64,000 nt of DNA from Anoplopoma fimbria. Lineage: Eukaryota; Chordata; Actinopteri; Perciformes; Anoplopomatidae. The notes beneath the pieces are model-generated. The model was not told where the DNA came from. It searched no databases and saw nothing but the letters and a program-made list of their open reading frames with translations. How positions within the stretch are numbered: position 1 is the stretch's first letter; every line of letters starts with the position of its first letter. Shown here piece by piece: positions 54,665 to 64,000 of this stretch. Location: positions 2,546,377 to 2,610,376 of the forward strand of contig NC_072451.1 in the NCBI RefSeq assembly GCF_027596085.1. Direction: 5' to 3'. The translations under genes were made by a program, and so were the position numbers.

Positions 54665-57600
54665 GTACCAGTGGAGGCTACTGCTCGTGCATTAGTGCTC
54701 GCAGTGACAAGCTTTCCCTTCACAGCAGAGAGAAAAGCTTTGGGTTTGAGAGCAAAGACGGGATCCCACAAAACCTCTACAGCATTATTACTAAATGACG
54801 GGGAGAACGACGTGAGGGCCACAGAAGGGGAATGATTTTTGAAGGAAATCGGCAACAATAAAAGAACAAAAACGGATTAGTTTGAACATATCCCAAGAGT
54901 TAAAACAAAAAGGGGTTTCTAAAATCAGACATGCAAATAAAAAGAGAAAGGGAAAGAGGGAAGTGATACCAAGTGAAGGAGAAAAGAAAGATGGAAGAAA
55001 GAGGTGATGATGACGTAGTGATTACATCCTGGTACGAAAATAAACTCAATAATCTATGAAATATGATTTGACTTGGGTTTGGTTAATGTATCTTGTAGAT
55101 ACATTTATTTTTTCTGTTCTGTGTTGACTACTGGTGTAACGGACCATGGTCTGAACCGATTCATACATAAATAACCAATACGTGTTTAAATTGAAATGGC
55201 GGAGAGCTAGTAACGTTAGCAGCACCGCTAACCGGCTAACAAACGGAGGCTCGGTTCAGTTACGTGATGATTTGTTCAGGCTCTGTTCAGTGGAAATGAG
55301 AATTAGGGGAATGTCATTTGTAATGTTATCATGATGTGTAAAAGGATACATTTAGTATTTTTGATGGTTTACTGACTTCAGAGCGTTGAAATGATTTCTG
55401 GGACGGTGCTTGTAGACCAGCTGCTACAATCAAACAACAAAGGGATCTGTATCTCTCAGCCTGGATCATCAATGATCTGCAAACGTGATCATGGATCCCA
55501 AAAAGTTAGATTTATTGGCTTTTTCCTTTTGTGCAGATCCGAAGAGATAAAGACCCTCGTTCCAACCTCTCTCATCCTCCACCATCCCTCCATCCCTCCC
55601 CCTTTTTTCTCTCCCAGAGGTGTTTTTTAGAAAAACCTCTGCAGAGGACAGAACCCACCACCGGACACACAGCTGCATGCTGGGAGTCAGAAGCCCAAAC
55701 ACCCCAGAGCACAAAATGGCAGATCCTAGAATAGATTTGCTCACTTTGAAACCAAAAGTAGAGGCATTGTATTTACTGATTGGAAAGGTTTTTTAAGTCC
55801 TGAAACTTGGGAATGAGTCAAGTCTCAAATTCAAATTCATGTTTTTTTGGATCGATGCCTGAAATAAGGTCTAGTGTTGACAATTGGTTATGAAAGTTAA
55901 CTTCTCTGTGAAACACAATTTCACGTGTAAAAAGAAGTCAAAGTTCATCAAAGTTGAAGCAAATCCACACAGTGAGTTGATTCCATTGAAATTTGTTGAT
56001 TTTGGTCCATTATTTTGTCATTTAATCATAAATACTGGTGTGATCAGACACCGACTTTAGTGAATCCAAACCGTCGTCTTTTGACACCATTGGATACTCA
56101 AAATAATCCTTAAAAAACATTGATCTAAAGCCAGCTGATGAGTGATGTGCTGACAAGCATTAGGGTTGAGGTGGTGGTGGTGGGGGAGGGATTGATGGTG
56201 GTTCCCTACCTGGTCGGCAAGCTTTCCCAGCCTGTGAGGCTACAGCAGCAGAGAGGGGTGGAGGAGGAGGAGGAGGTAAGGAGGAGGAAGGGCGGAGACA
56301 TAACCAAGTATGAGATATGTGGGCGGGGTCATGAGTAAAACAAGGACGGGAGGACGGGAGGAAGAAAAACGTCAAAATGGAAAACTCAAAAGAAACAAAA
56401 CAAGCAGTCAGCACTGAAATAATCGTTCAGCCAAATGTTAGTTTATCATTCAAAGCTGCTAGAAACTGTTAATGTTCGCTGTAATATTAGTGCATATTGA
56501 CTTTGTGCAGTTAGAAATCACAAGAGGACAAAGAAATGTGGAATATATTTCCAAAAATATTCACAAAAAGCTTGCATTTCCATTATATCTTACCATTAAT
56601 ATCTGTAAAATGTTCAGCAATGTTTTCATTTAATTTAATAGAACATTGGAAATAACTTCAATTAAATTATCTAGAGCAGATGATGCAAAATGGAAAAAAA
56701 ACCAACATATGACCTTTGGGGAAAAACCTGATTTGATCCACTTAAGGTTTCAAATCATAGCTGAGATGTAAAAGCGATGATCAGCTTGAAATGGAACGAT
56801 GACGCTGAACCATAAGAGACATACGGAGAAATAACTGAATGTCTGAAGAATTGGTTTGATTTGATGAAAGAGACGAGAATGACTGTGGCTTTAATTCTCT
56901 GTAGACTCGTTATCTAGTTACCCACAAACAGATCTGTCTCTGGCTTAACATCCTTCATCTGCTATAAGTGCATTTTGTCATTTTTGCCTTGACGTCAATG
57001 TATTTTCTTACACTTTAAAGAGCTGAATGAACGGGTTTAAAGTGCCCAGGAGATGTGAAAAATGCTGTAAACTGCAACAATTGCAGTGATGTGGTTTCTC
57101 CACTTCAGCAGAGTTTGGCTCACCTGCAAACCCCCAAACTGTAGAGAATATTGATCTAGTTATGGTTGTGTCTGTAAACCTCAGGAAAGCACAAATCAAT
57201 CAGCCAGACTTTCCTTAAAACTGTTTATTCTCTCAATATTTTGTTCATGTTTGCCTGCCTCAAAAAAAAACAGTTCTAAAATATTTATATAAAGAGTTTT
57301 TTGGGACTCTATTTGCCATCTTATTACTCAGAGTCAGAGAAGAAGATGGATATCGGTGTGATGTTCAACCTACTGACTGGAAGCAGCAGGAAAAAAAACA
57401 TATTTTTTTTTACATTTTCTATGTTGTTATCTAACTAGTTTCTAATTAATCCAATTATCAGCAGGGGTTTCATACAAAAGCTGCCAAATCTACTACAAGG
57501 ACAAGTTTATCTCCAGTTAAGAGGAGTTTCTTTTGTTTTTATTGAAATATAAAGGAGCTAATATGCTTTTAACTGTTATTGAAAAAGAAAAATCTAAATA

Positions 57601-60600
57601 TCTGCTAATTAACAGCTCAGCTTAAGCTAAATTGTTCTGCAAGCAAAAAAATAAACAGCTGTGGGGGCAACACATCAAATTAAAGTCAGATTATTTCATA
57701 TTTAAATTTTTGTTGGTTTTTTTATGTTTTTTTACTTGTTTATTATACCTTAAGTGTGATGACATATTTATCATACTTGTTTTGCTTTTCTTTTTCTACT
57801 TATAACTGTTTGTTTCCCCTTTGTGGGACTAATAAAGGATTATCTTATTTTATCTTATCTTAAAAGACGATTTTAACATTGATTCCAGCCCCGAGGTCAC
57901 AATAAGAAATGTCCCGAGTCTGTGGAAGTGAAGAAATCCAGGAGCAGAAAGAGAAGTGAGAGTCTGACTGACCTGCAGGCAGATCGCCAGGTTGACCCGG
58001 CAGCCGAAGGAGGTGCTGACGGCTCGAGGGTGGAGTCCCAGGTCCTTGAAGAGTTTGGAGAAGGACTGCGTCAGGGCGGTCCTGGGACGCTCCTCCGCTA
58101 CGACCACACAGGTCCTCACCCGAGACAAGTCCAACCCTCGAGACTGGAGAGGACGAGGAGGACGCAGAATGAGAAGTTCATGAAAAATGTCAAGTGCAAA
58201 ATACAAAATTCTAGACGAGATACAGCGCCCCCTAGTTTTTTACCTTCAGGGCGTCGGTCTGCAGGCCGAGCCCCTTGGTGCAGAGCTCCATGACGCTGTA
58301 GGAGCAGAAGGTGTCGCGGACTTTGTACTGACTGACGGCCGACAGCCAGAGAGCCGGGTTCACCTCCAGCTCGGACGGAGGGATCAGGATGGACTGGTGA
58401 CCTGAGTACACACTGCAGAGAGGAACCAAGACGGGGTTGTGTTCTGATTACTGACGGAAACAATTCTGCAGAAATGTAGAAATGTATGTCCAATTAAAAT
58501 GCTAGCCATTGGTAGCACAAGTGGGCATGTTCAAGCTAAAACAAGGTGTTGAGATGTTTTTCCTCTTGTCTTCACCTCTTCTACACATCTACCCTCCAAA
58601 ACTAGATTCAGAACTTAAAGTTACTACGAGGAGCTTTTATTTTGTGTTGATTTTGGCGCCCCCTGTGGACAAAAGTGGTAGTGTTTCTGAGCACCAGACT
58701 CCCTTTAGAAAACCTCTCATTTTTCTTTTGCAGCAGGGTCTGACAGTCTGACCAGTTCAGCCCTGGTTCTGGATCTGGGTGTGTCCACGGTGGACTGGTC
58801 TCTGCTGGAGTCTGAGCTGAAGGAGTTTCTGGTGAACCTTCATGATCTCATCTGGTTTCTCCAGAATCCGACCCGGTGGCTCCGATGACGAGCTTTAAGA
58901 ATAACTTTATAGAAACAGACGATCTTCTCTCTGATGGTCTGGTTTACTGATGGAGGTCTATAGAGGACCAGGACTAAACTGAGACTGGTTCAGGACCAGT
59001 TAAAAGCTCCTCACAGTAACTTCAAGTCAGTCTTTACATTTTATATTGTCTGACCTGCAAAGGCACCAGAGGACGAAGCCCAGGCCGCAGTACGGGTCCA
59101 GGCAGATGGCGACCTCTCTGGACGGGTAAAGCTCGCACTGCAGCTTGATGGAGCGGCAGAAGGCACTGGTGGCTGTGTGAGACATCTGGACAGGAAACAG
59201 ACTCATGACACTCATAAAGTAGATCCATTTTTCTGCACATAAAGATGTTAGTTCAGTTTCATGAAGCAGGTGGGGATACTTTCATTGTTCTGTGTACTTT
59301 TGTGATATTTTCTTTCCTTTCTTTTTAGAGCAGAATCTAAAGTTTGGACTCATGACCTTCCGTCCTGCTGGAGCTAAACACGAATAATTAACTAGAAATA
59401 TGTCCACAGCGCATTGATTAGCATAACAAAACTCTGGGATCAAACATAATGGACGGGTCATTTAGCAGCACATGAGAAAATATTTGGCCATTGTTTCATC
59501 CTGTCCTGCTTTTTCCCCTCTTTTGCTGATTGGTTTGTGTTTTTCAAAGCTTTCATTAACGAGGCTTTTGTGTTTTGTTTTTTGTTTTTTTTAATTATCG
59601 TGATTATGGCGCAATGATGGTTTGAACATAGTCAGATGAAATATTTGGTGGCGTGCAGATTATTAAAGCAGCAATGGAGATGATGTCATTTATGTTTATA
59701 GGGCTTTCAATTTAATTTCATATATCTAGAATGAACATTCTGGATATCTGCAATACAATTCTCATTAAAAAAAACTCTCATTTTAGATATCTGTAATCCA
59801 AATGTTACTCGTCATAACTGAAGTGAAACGTTATCTTTTTGCATATCCACAATACATTTGTGGATACCTGCAATTGCATTGTTTCTCATAATTCTAATTG
59901 TAGATATTGTATTTTTACTGGTCATAATGGTGGCGTCACCATGACTACGTCTACTTCTTATATACGTCCATACACAGCTCCCCATCATTGTATCGTTCAT
60001 TATAATCCTACTAGTTCTGATCCTAGTACTAATCCTGTTTACACTTTAGGATTTACCCAATTTAATATTTACAACGACAGCAACTGTTGTATGATCATAT
60101 AATCCAGGGATAAATCTCAAATCCAACATAAAAAGCAATAAGTATTTTACCTCTGAGGAACAGATATTCATGTTTCCTTAGTGTATAATATTAATATTCT
60201 GACATTAGCTGAAATGTAAATGATCAGGTTGCTAAAGTTGAGACCAATAACTGAAGAAGTCTCATCCTGACTGAGAATATTAACACATTACAGAGAAAAG
60301 AGTCATGATCCCGTTTAATCATCCAACCGAGGCTGGTCTCATTTGTTACATTTGGGAAACATAAACCTGAACGATTATCAAGATATGAATCAAAATCAAG
60401 AACAAACTAACATTAAAAAACAGGACAAAGGTTAAAAGGAGAATAAATAAAATAATAAATTATTATTATTAAATAATAAAAAAGATAAATAAATAAATAA
60501 AATGGATTGATAAATACTAGGTAAAATCCAATGATTTATGGAATTGAAATATATCATAACACACTCCATTTTTGGGATTACTTTGTCAATTAAGGACAAG

Positions 60601-60637
60601 CACGCAAATTGGAGAGGTGGTAATTAAGAAGACTCAG

Positions 60638-60722
<85 letters not shown>

Positions 60723-63540
60723 CACCTTGACTCCAGCGAGCATGCCGGTGGTGGAGACACTGAAGTCCAGGTAGGCGAGGGTGTCGGGGTTGGACGGTTT
60801 ATACAGCAGAGGAGGTTTCTTCTTTGGCAAATCATCTAAAAGAAAAAAAAAATTGTCTTTATATTCTGTAGCTTTTGGGGCATTTATGTACCCCATCTAT
60901 TAAATGACATGATTATCATCAGTTTAATCAGTTTGATTGAAGTTCTGAACAGTGAAGTCAATGCAGAAGTGTCTTAAAGCTGCATTCTCTCTCCTGTCCA
61001 CCAGGGGGCGACTCCTCTGGTTGTATAGAAGTCTATGAGAAAATGACTCTACTTCTCTCTTGATTTATTCCCTCAGTAAACATTGTAAACATGAGTTTAT
61101 GGTCTCAATCTCTAGTTTCAAGTCTTCTTCAATACAGCATGATGTTCATTTAGTAAATGATGCTCCATTTAGAGTCAAACAGACCATAAAGCAGGGGATG
61201 CTTTAGGGCGGGGCTACACACTGATTGACAGGTCGACACCAGAGACGTATACGGCGTCTCTACGTCACTCCTCCTCAGTCCATATATGGTCACTTCCTGT
61301 TCATCGGTTGTGCGTACCTGTGTCCATGACGGGGGGCCATGTCCGGACGTCCACGGCGGCCGAGGCTTCCTTGGACCTCAGCAGTTTACAGATGAGCTGT
61401 GTGGTCATCACGCACACCGACCGGCTCACCTGCAGGAAGCAGAACAGACAAGTTTAAAAGTCCGACATGCTCACATTCAGCAAGAATGTCTGTGAGATGT
61501 TGTCCATTTAGTTTCTGGGTATTTTAACTTTTGCTTAAATATCAGATATTATAACTGGTCCAACATGAGACAACATTCTCTTTGTTCCCACAGATTACGG
61601 CATCAGAGCGCTTTTACCTCCACGATCATCTTGACGGTCGGCAGCGTGGTGGCGATGTTCTGAGGGTGAGGCGGTCGCACCGTGATCGGCACGCAGCCGG
61701 CGTAAAGGCAGCCGTAAACGCCACGATGAGGTCGATACCTAGAGGGGGAGGGAGGAGGAGGAGGAGGAGGAGGGGGGAGAAAGGGGAGGAGATGGAAAGG
61801 GAAGAAGAAGTAGGAAGAGGATGGGGAGGAAGGAGAAGGGAGGAAAGAAGGGAAGAGGATTGAAATAAGAGAGGATGAGAAAGAAGAAGACAGAGGGGTA
61901 AGGAAAAAGGGGAACAGGAAGTATAAAGGTGAGGTGAGATGGGGGAGGGGAGGGAGGAAAAAGGGAAGAAGGAGGGGAGATAAGGGAAGAAGGGATGTAA
62001 GAATGGAAAAATGAGGAGGGATGGGAGGAAGAGGAGGAAGGAAAAGGGAGAGAGATAGAAATGGGAGGAGGATCAGGACGAAGAGGAAAATGTTTGTGAA
62101 GACAGGGTGAGGAGAGGAGTGGAGAAGTGGAGGACAAGGAGGAAGGGAGTGAGGAAAGAGCAAGGTAAGGAGATGAGGATAGAGAGGGAAAAGGGAAGCA
62201 GAGGGTAAGGGAAGAGGAAGTAGGAAGAGGATAAAGAGGAAGGAGAAGGGAAGATGATTGAAATGAGAGAGGATGAGAAAGAGGAGTAAGGAAAGAGGGC
62301 AAGAGGAAGAGGAAAAGTGAGGTGAGATGGGGGAGAAGGGAAAGAAGGAGGGGAGATAAGGAAAGGAGGGATGTAAGGATGGGGAAATGAGGAGGGATGG
62401 GAGGAAGAGGAGGAGAAGGTGGAAGAATGGTGAAGCAAAGAAAAAGGAGAAAGGAGAGAATAACTCATCTCTCTCTCTCAGAGGTCATGAGGTTAAGAGT
62501 TAACGTTGAGCTCTGGAGGCGACTTTAAGACGCTCGGGATTGGTCCTGCGTGGCTGCGTCCGCTCTGCCACCGCGGACACGAGGCTCCGAGCCTCTGAGG
62601 GGAAACGACTATTCTTTTCCTGTTCTCCTTCATCTCTTCTATCCGACTTCCTCGTGTCCGTCCTCATTTAAAGAGTCCGTCCTTGTTTAGAATCGTTACA
62701 GACGTCTGGTACGTTTTAATCTATTTATTAATCATTCAAAAGGAACCTGCTTATTGATATGATATGTTTATTTCAAAACAATTCGTCTGCTTTTATTTTG
62801 TTCAAGTGTTGTTATTGGCAAAAACTTAGTAAAGAGGTAAAAATGAAAACACAAACGTATGTATTACGTTTTGTGCTACATTGTCATTTGCAAGTTCCCT
62901 CACCAGCTCAAGCATTGGTCGTCAGAAGAAATGTTTTTTATTGAAAATGTTGCACTTTTTCAATAAATTCAAAGCTGACAGTCTGCAGGAACTCATTACT
63001 TTCTTGCAACATGCAATTATAAGGCAAGAAAACGACATAAAAGCAGTAAAAAATAACAATATAATCATATTTATAGGACGTGCAGTGCTTTAGAAACTGG
63101 TCTGTAGTTATATGAACAGTGTTTCCTGTTTTAAGTTGCTGTCAGGATTTGTTGGGGAAATTTCAATGGTTGTTTTTTCTATAAATTCTATGTGTGGTGA
63201 CTGACTGATGGATGCTTTCTGTGTTCTTAAGTGCTTTGCATTTGTTTGTACTTTTACATTATTGTGTTTTCTTGTGTGTTTTCTGGACTGATAGTTACTG
63301 TAAAGCACAAAAGATTCTGTATAAATAAAGTTTTACTTATTTGCCTTTGGCCATTGGGTGCATCACTATAATAAAAGTTGAGAGTCAGTTTCCAAATCTG
63401 TTTTTGCTGCAATATTTTCTGCTTTTATCTTGAAACTTGAATCAATTCTAATGAGAGTTTTTCCTCCAATTTCAGATTTTGGTAGTAATGCCCTTGACAT
63501 CTGGCAGAACAAAGACACACTGAAACTGACACCAGGGCAT

Positions 63541-63581
<41 letters not shown>

Positions 63582-63705
63582 CTGGAGGGTAGACCAGAGC
63601 CACGTGGTCTCCGTCCTGTAGGTGGCCCCGTTCAGCCAGCATGCCGGCGATCTTCTCTGCCCTCTTATGCAGCTGAACACAAGTCAGAGAGCTGGCTATC
63701 GTACC
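49753..63705 (-). CDS. DIP2C: DIP2C, 3' part of gene: last 13 coding exons, second AMP-binding-like domain
   Basis: Thirteen exons on the minus strand join in phase to about 561 residues that follow the C-terminal third of human DIP2C (1556 residues) and end LADQLDPIYVAYNM. They cover most of the second adenylate-forming (FAAL-like) domain, including LAYLDFSVSTTGMLAGVK, CLDPYCGLGFVLW, ARTGYLGFLRRTELTD and PINSRGEKQRMHLRDGFL. DIP2 proteins carry a DMAP1-binding N-terminus and two such domains and are tied to diacylglycerol balance and neural development. The C paralogue is chosen by sequence and by its tail-to-tail position next to ZMYND11, as on human 10p15.3. One base is missing in exon W2, which breaks the frame as given. 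The N-terminal part lies beyond the right edge. Confidence 0.93.
50006..50666 (-). other. DIP2C: DIP2C last intron
   Basis: Contains a fragment of the TACTTTACTCCACTAAATTC-type repeat (50101-50200) and an inverted short array of the CATACTATACTATGA satellite (50400-50590). Confidence 0.65.
50400..50590 (-). repeat. CATACTATACTATGA satellite, copy 3 (DIP2C last intron, inverted)
   Basis: CATAGTATAGTATGC, CATACTGTAGTATGTCGTAA and GTCAAAGTGTAGTATGTCTT are reverse-sense units of the family at 45690-47160. Confidence 0.75.
50667..50790 (-). CDS. DIP2C: DIP2C coding exon W12
   Basis: RHDALYVVGALEEAMELRGM through HKSITE, with split Glu at the start and split Cys at the end; donor GTG|GTGAGG. The acceptor reads GTGTGCGTGCAG and lacks a pyrimidine tract because a (UG)n run abuts it. 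Confidence 0.95.
50797..50875. repeat. (CA)n microsatellite against the acceptor of DIP2C exon W12
   Basis: About 39 units, ending seven bases from the exon; (UG)n in the transcript. Confidence 0.97.
51295..51469 (-). CDS. DIP2C: DIP2C coding exon W11
   Basis: Acceptor TGTTTGCAG, donor GGAG|GTGAGT. IWVHSGHNASGYFTVYGDEA through RTELTDASG. The intron after it (50876-51294) shows nothing besides the CA repeat. Confidence 0.96.
51660..51734 (-). CDS. DIP2C: DIP2C coding exon W10
   Basis: Acceptor TCTGATCAG, donor GAG|GTTTGT (weak). 25 codons: ILPGVRIIIANPETKGPMGE and SHLGE. Confidence 0.95.
51821..51878 (-). CDS. DIP2C: DIP2C coding exon W9
   Basis: Acceptor CCTCTCCAG, donor AAG|GTGAGG. One base completing Arg, then VRLVERGSPHSLPLMESGK. 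Confidence 0.95.
51879..54462 (-). other. DIP2C: DIP2C intron between W8 and W9
   Basis: Holds unremarkable sequence at 51890-53540. A possible repeat boundary lies near 53530-53570 (CATCAGGGATATTCAATAAA). The tail of the 32785/60952 element is seen at 54020-54185 (CCAGAGCCGTATACGGC, AAGATGGCGGCGGCC). A stretch of the TACTTTTACTT-type repeat occupies 54185-54420. Confidence 0.5.
54020..54420. repeat. Composite of two dispersed repeats in DIP2C intron
   Basis: 54020-54185 resembles the right end of the element at 60952-61310 (GATTGACAGGTC, GTATACGGC). It is followed directly by AAGTACATTTTGCAAATGAA and CAGGACTTTTACTTACTAAT, a second fish repeat also seen at 1741-2410. Confidence 0.5.
54463..54524 (-). 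CDS. DIP2C: DIP2C coding exon W8
   Basis: Acceptor GTTCCTCAG, donor ACAG|GTGAGT. GTSGPDPTTVFVDMRALRHD plus two bases of Arg. Confidence 0.95.
54611..54663. repeat. (CTA)n trinucleotide microsatellite
   Basis: About 17 units of CTA in the DIP2C intron, close to exon W8. Confidence 0.95.
56210..56239 (-). CDS. DIP2C: Candidate 30-nt cassette microexon of DIP2C
   Basis: On the minus strand a pyrimidine-rich stretch of about 50 bases leads into CTCTCTGCTGCTGTAG, then 30 bases, then a good donor GACCAG|GTAGGG. The 30 bases read PHRLGKLADQ in phase 0. The flanking exons W7 (ends CLQ) and W8 (starts GTSGP) also meet at phase 0, so inclusion adds ten residues without shifting the frame. TGC repeats just before the AG are the known mark of SRRM4-regulated neural microexons. 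It is not part of the constitutive human protein as I recall it. No transcript evidence is available. Confidence 0.5.
57973..58143 (-). CDS. DIP2C: DIP2C coding exon W7
   Basis: Acceptor CCTCTCCAG, donor CAG|GTCAGT, 57 codons: SRGLDLSRVRTCVVVAEERP through GCRVNLAICLQ. Confidence 0.96.
58244..58412 (-). CDS. DIP2C: DIP2C coding exon W6
   Basis: Acceptor CTCTCTGCAG, donor AAG|GTAAAA. VYSGHQSILIPPSELEVNPA through GLGLQTDALK. Confidence 0.96.
58413..59054 (-). other. DIP2C: DIP2C intron between W5 and W6
   Basis: About 640 bases, no exon or known repeat seen. Confidence 0.55.
59055..59185 (-). CDS. DIP2C: DIP2C coding exon W5
   Basis: Acceptor CCTGTCCAG, donor GCAG|GTCAGA. MSHTATSAFCRSIKLQCELY through FVLWCLC plus two bases. 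Confidence 0.96.
59186..60725 (-). other. DIP2C: DIP2C intron between W4 and W5
   Basis: The middle (about 59700-59940) has repeated TAGATATCTG / GATATCTGCAAT motifs, probably a decayed dispersed repeat. The end next to exon W4 is a long (GT)n tract. Confidence 0.5.
60639..60720. repeat. (GT)n microsatellite against the donor of DIP2C exon W4
   Basis: About 41 units. In the transcript it is (AC)n starting at about intron base +5 after GTGAAC. Confidence 0.97.
60726..60835 (-). CDS. DIP2C: DIP2C coding exon W4
   Basis: Acceptor TTCTTTTAG, donor AAG|GTGAAC. Completes a split Asp, then DLPKKKPPLLYKPSNPDTLA and YLDFSVSTTGMLAGVK. Confidence 0.96.
60952..61310 (+). mobile_element. Non-autonomous repeat, copy in DIP2C intron
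   Basis: 60965-61203 nearly equals 32823-33061. The right part continues with GGGCGGGGCTACACACTGAT, GTATACGGCGTCTC and TTCCTGTTCATCGGTTG. It reaches to a few bases from the donor of exon W3 (GT at 61317-61316, minus strand). Confidence 0.75.
61318..61429 (-). CDS. DIP2C: DIP2C coding exon W3
   Basis: Acceptor CTTCCTGCAG, donor ACAG|GTACGC. VSRSVCVMTTQLICKLLRSK through WPPVMDT. The intron after it (60836-61317) is mostly the repeat at 60952-61310. Confidence 0.95.
61618..61738 (-). CDS. DIP2C: DIP2C coding exon W2 with an apparent 1-base deletion
   Basis: Acceptor CCCTCTAG, donor GAG|GTAAAA. It starts with IDLIVAF in the frame set by exon W1, but the rest, YGCLYAGCVPITVRPPHPQ and NIATTLPTVKMIVE, is in another frame. 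The exon has 121 bases where 122 are needed. The missing base falls in the T-run of GCGTTTACGG (plus strand AAA, 61716-61718), where GCGTTTTACGG would restore AFYGC. Confidence 0.88.
61741..62462 (+). repeat. Long polypurine tract (GGA/GAA/GGGA)n
   Basis: About 720 bases almost only A and G on the plus strand, with internal near repeats (GGAAGAGGATAAAGAGGAAG, GGTGAGATGGGGGAG). In the DIP2C transcript it is a polypyrimidine run ending at the acceptor of exon W2. Confidence 0.95.
63542..63579. repeat. (GT)n at the donor of DIP2C exon W1
   Basis: 19 units. In the transcript the donor GTACACAC runs directly into (AC)n. Confidence 0.97.
63582..63705 (-). CDS. DIP2C: DIP2C coding exon W1 (first in window)
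   Basis: Acceptor CCTCGTCCAG, donor CCAG|GTACAC. GTIASSLTCVQLHKRAEKIA through HVALVYPP plus one base. The 124-base length means skipping would shift the frame. Earlier exons lie to the right of the window. Confidence 0.95.

Positions 63706-64000
<295 letters not shown>

Larger units (their letters stand above)
54525..57972 (-). other. DIP2C: DIP2C intron between W7 and W8
   Basis: Contains a (CTA)n microsatellite at 54611-54663, the candidate microexon at 56210-56239 with its purine-rich flank, a retroposon-type tail at 57820-57862 (AATAAAGGATTATCTTATTT), and otherwise unrecognised sequence. Confidence 0.6.
61739..63581 (-). other. DIP2C: DIP2C intron between W1 and W2
   Basis: The W2 end is a 720-bp polypurine tract on the plus strand, listed separately. 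62470-63540 shows no gene. The W1 end is a (GT)n tract. Confidence 0.6.

Noticed and set aside
61603..62468. Minus-strand open frames of S/P/L/F over the polypurine block
   Set aside because: They are translations of the pyrimidine strand; only 61618-61738 is coding.

Overview
The window is from a ray-finned fish, most likely a percomorph teleost. The evidence is vertebrate split genes with GT-AG introns, many dinucleotide microsatellites, teleost-type interspersed repeats, and tandem single-exon TRIM genes of the teleost finTRIM / TRIM16-TRIM25-like type. I cannot name the species.

Layout. (1) 1-14.7 kb, + strand: a tandem array of RING / double B-box / coiled-coil / B30.2 TRIM genes. It holds the last 118 codons of one gene (1-357), a decayed B30.2 pseudogene fragment (about 3465-3712) and three intact intronless genes (4184-5860, 9148-10824, 12971-14653). 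B30.2 signatures alternate along the array (1 and 3 alike, 2 and 4 alike), and promoters and 3' flanks are duplicated too. (2) 14.86-15.93 kb: a decayed Tc1-like inverted-repeat element with embedded GATA arrays. (3) 15.93-45.39 kb, + strand: ZMYND11 (BS69), with a CCAAT/GC-box promoter, a probable non-coding first exon ending at 16310, 14 coding exons (19667-40788) and a 3'UTR of about 4.6 kb. (4) 45.69-47.16 kb: an AT-rich tandem satellite between two convergent genes. (5) 49.75-63.71 kb, - strand: the last 13 coding exons of DIP2C (about 561 residues, second AMP-binding-like domain). The rest of DIP2C lies beyond the right edge. ZMYND11 and DIP2C are also neighbours, tail to tail, on human 10p15.3, so this block is conserved synteny. 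The TRIM array upstream is a different context from human.

Roles. The TRIM genes are probably cytosolic E3 ubiquitin ligases of innate immunity that evolve by duplication and conversion. ZMYND11 is a nuclear reader of H3.3K36me3 that restrains transcription elongation. DIP2C is a FAAL-like AMP-binding protein linked to lipid regulation and neural development. The three are not an operon or pathway.

Main points to follow up: a candidate 30-nt in-frame microexon in DIP2C (56210-56239) with the layout of a neural microexon; a DIP2C exon (63582-63705) between complementary (UG)n and (AC)n tracts; several other splice sites placed directly against long simple repeats; one single-base frameshift in an otherwise conserved exon of each of ZMYND11 and DIP2C, which look like assembly errors; and one AT-rich satellite family at three places in and between the two genes.
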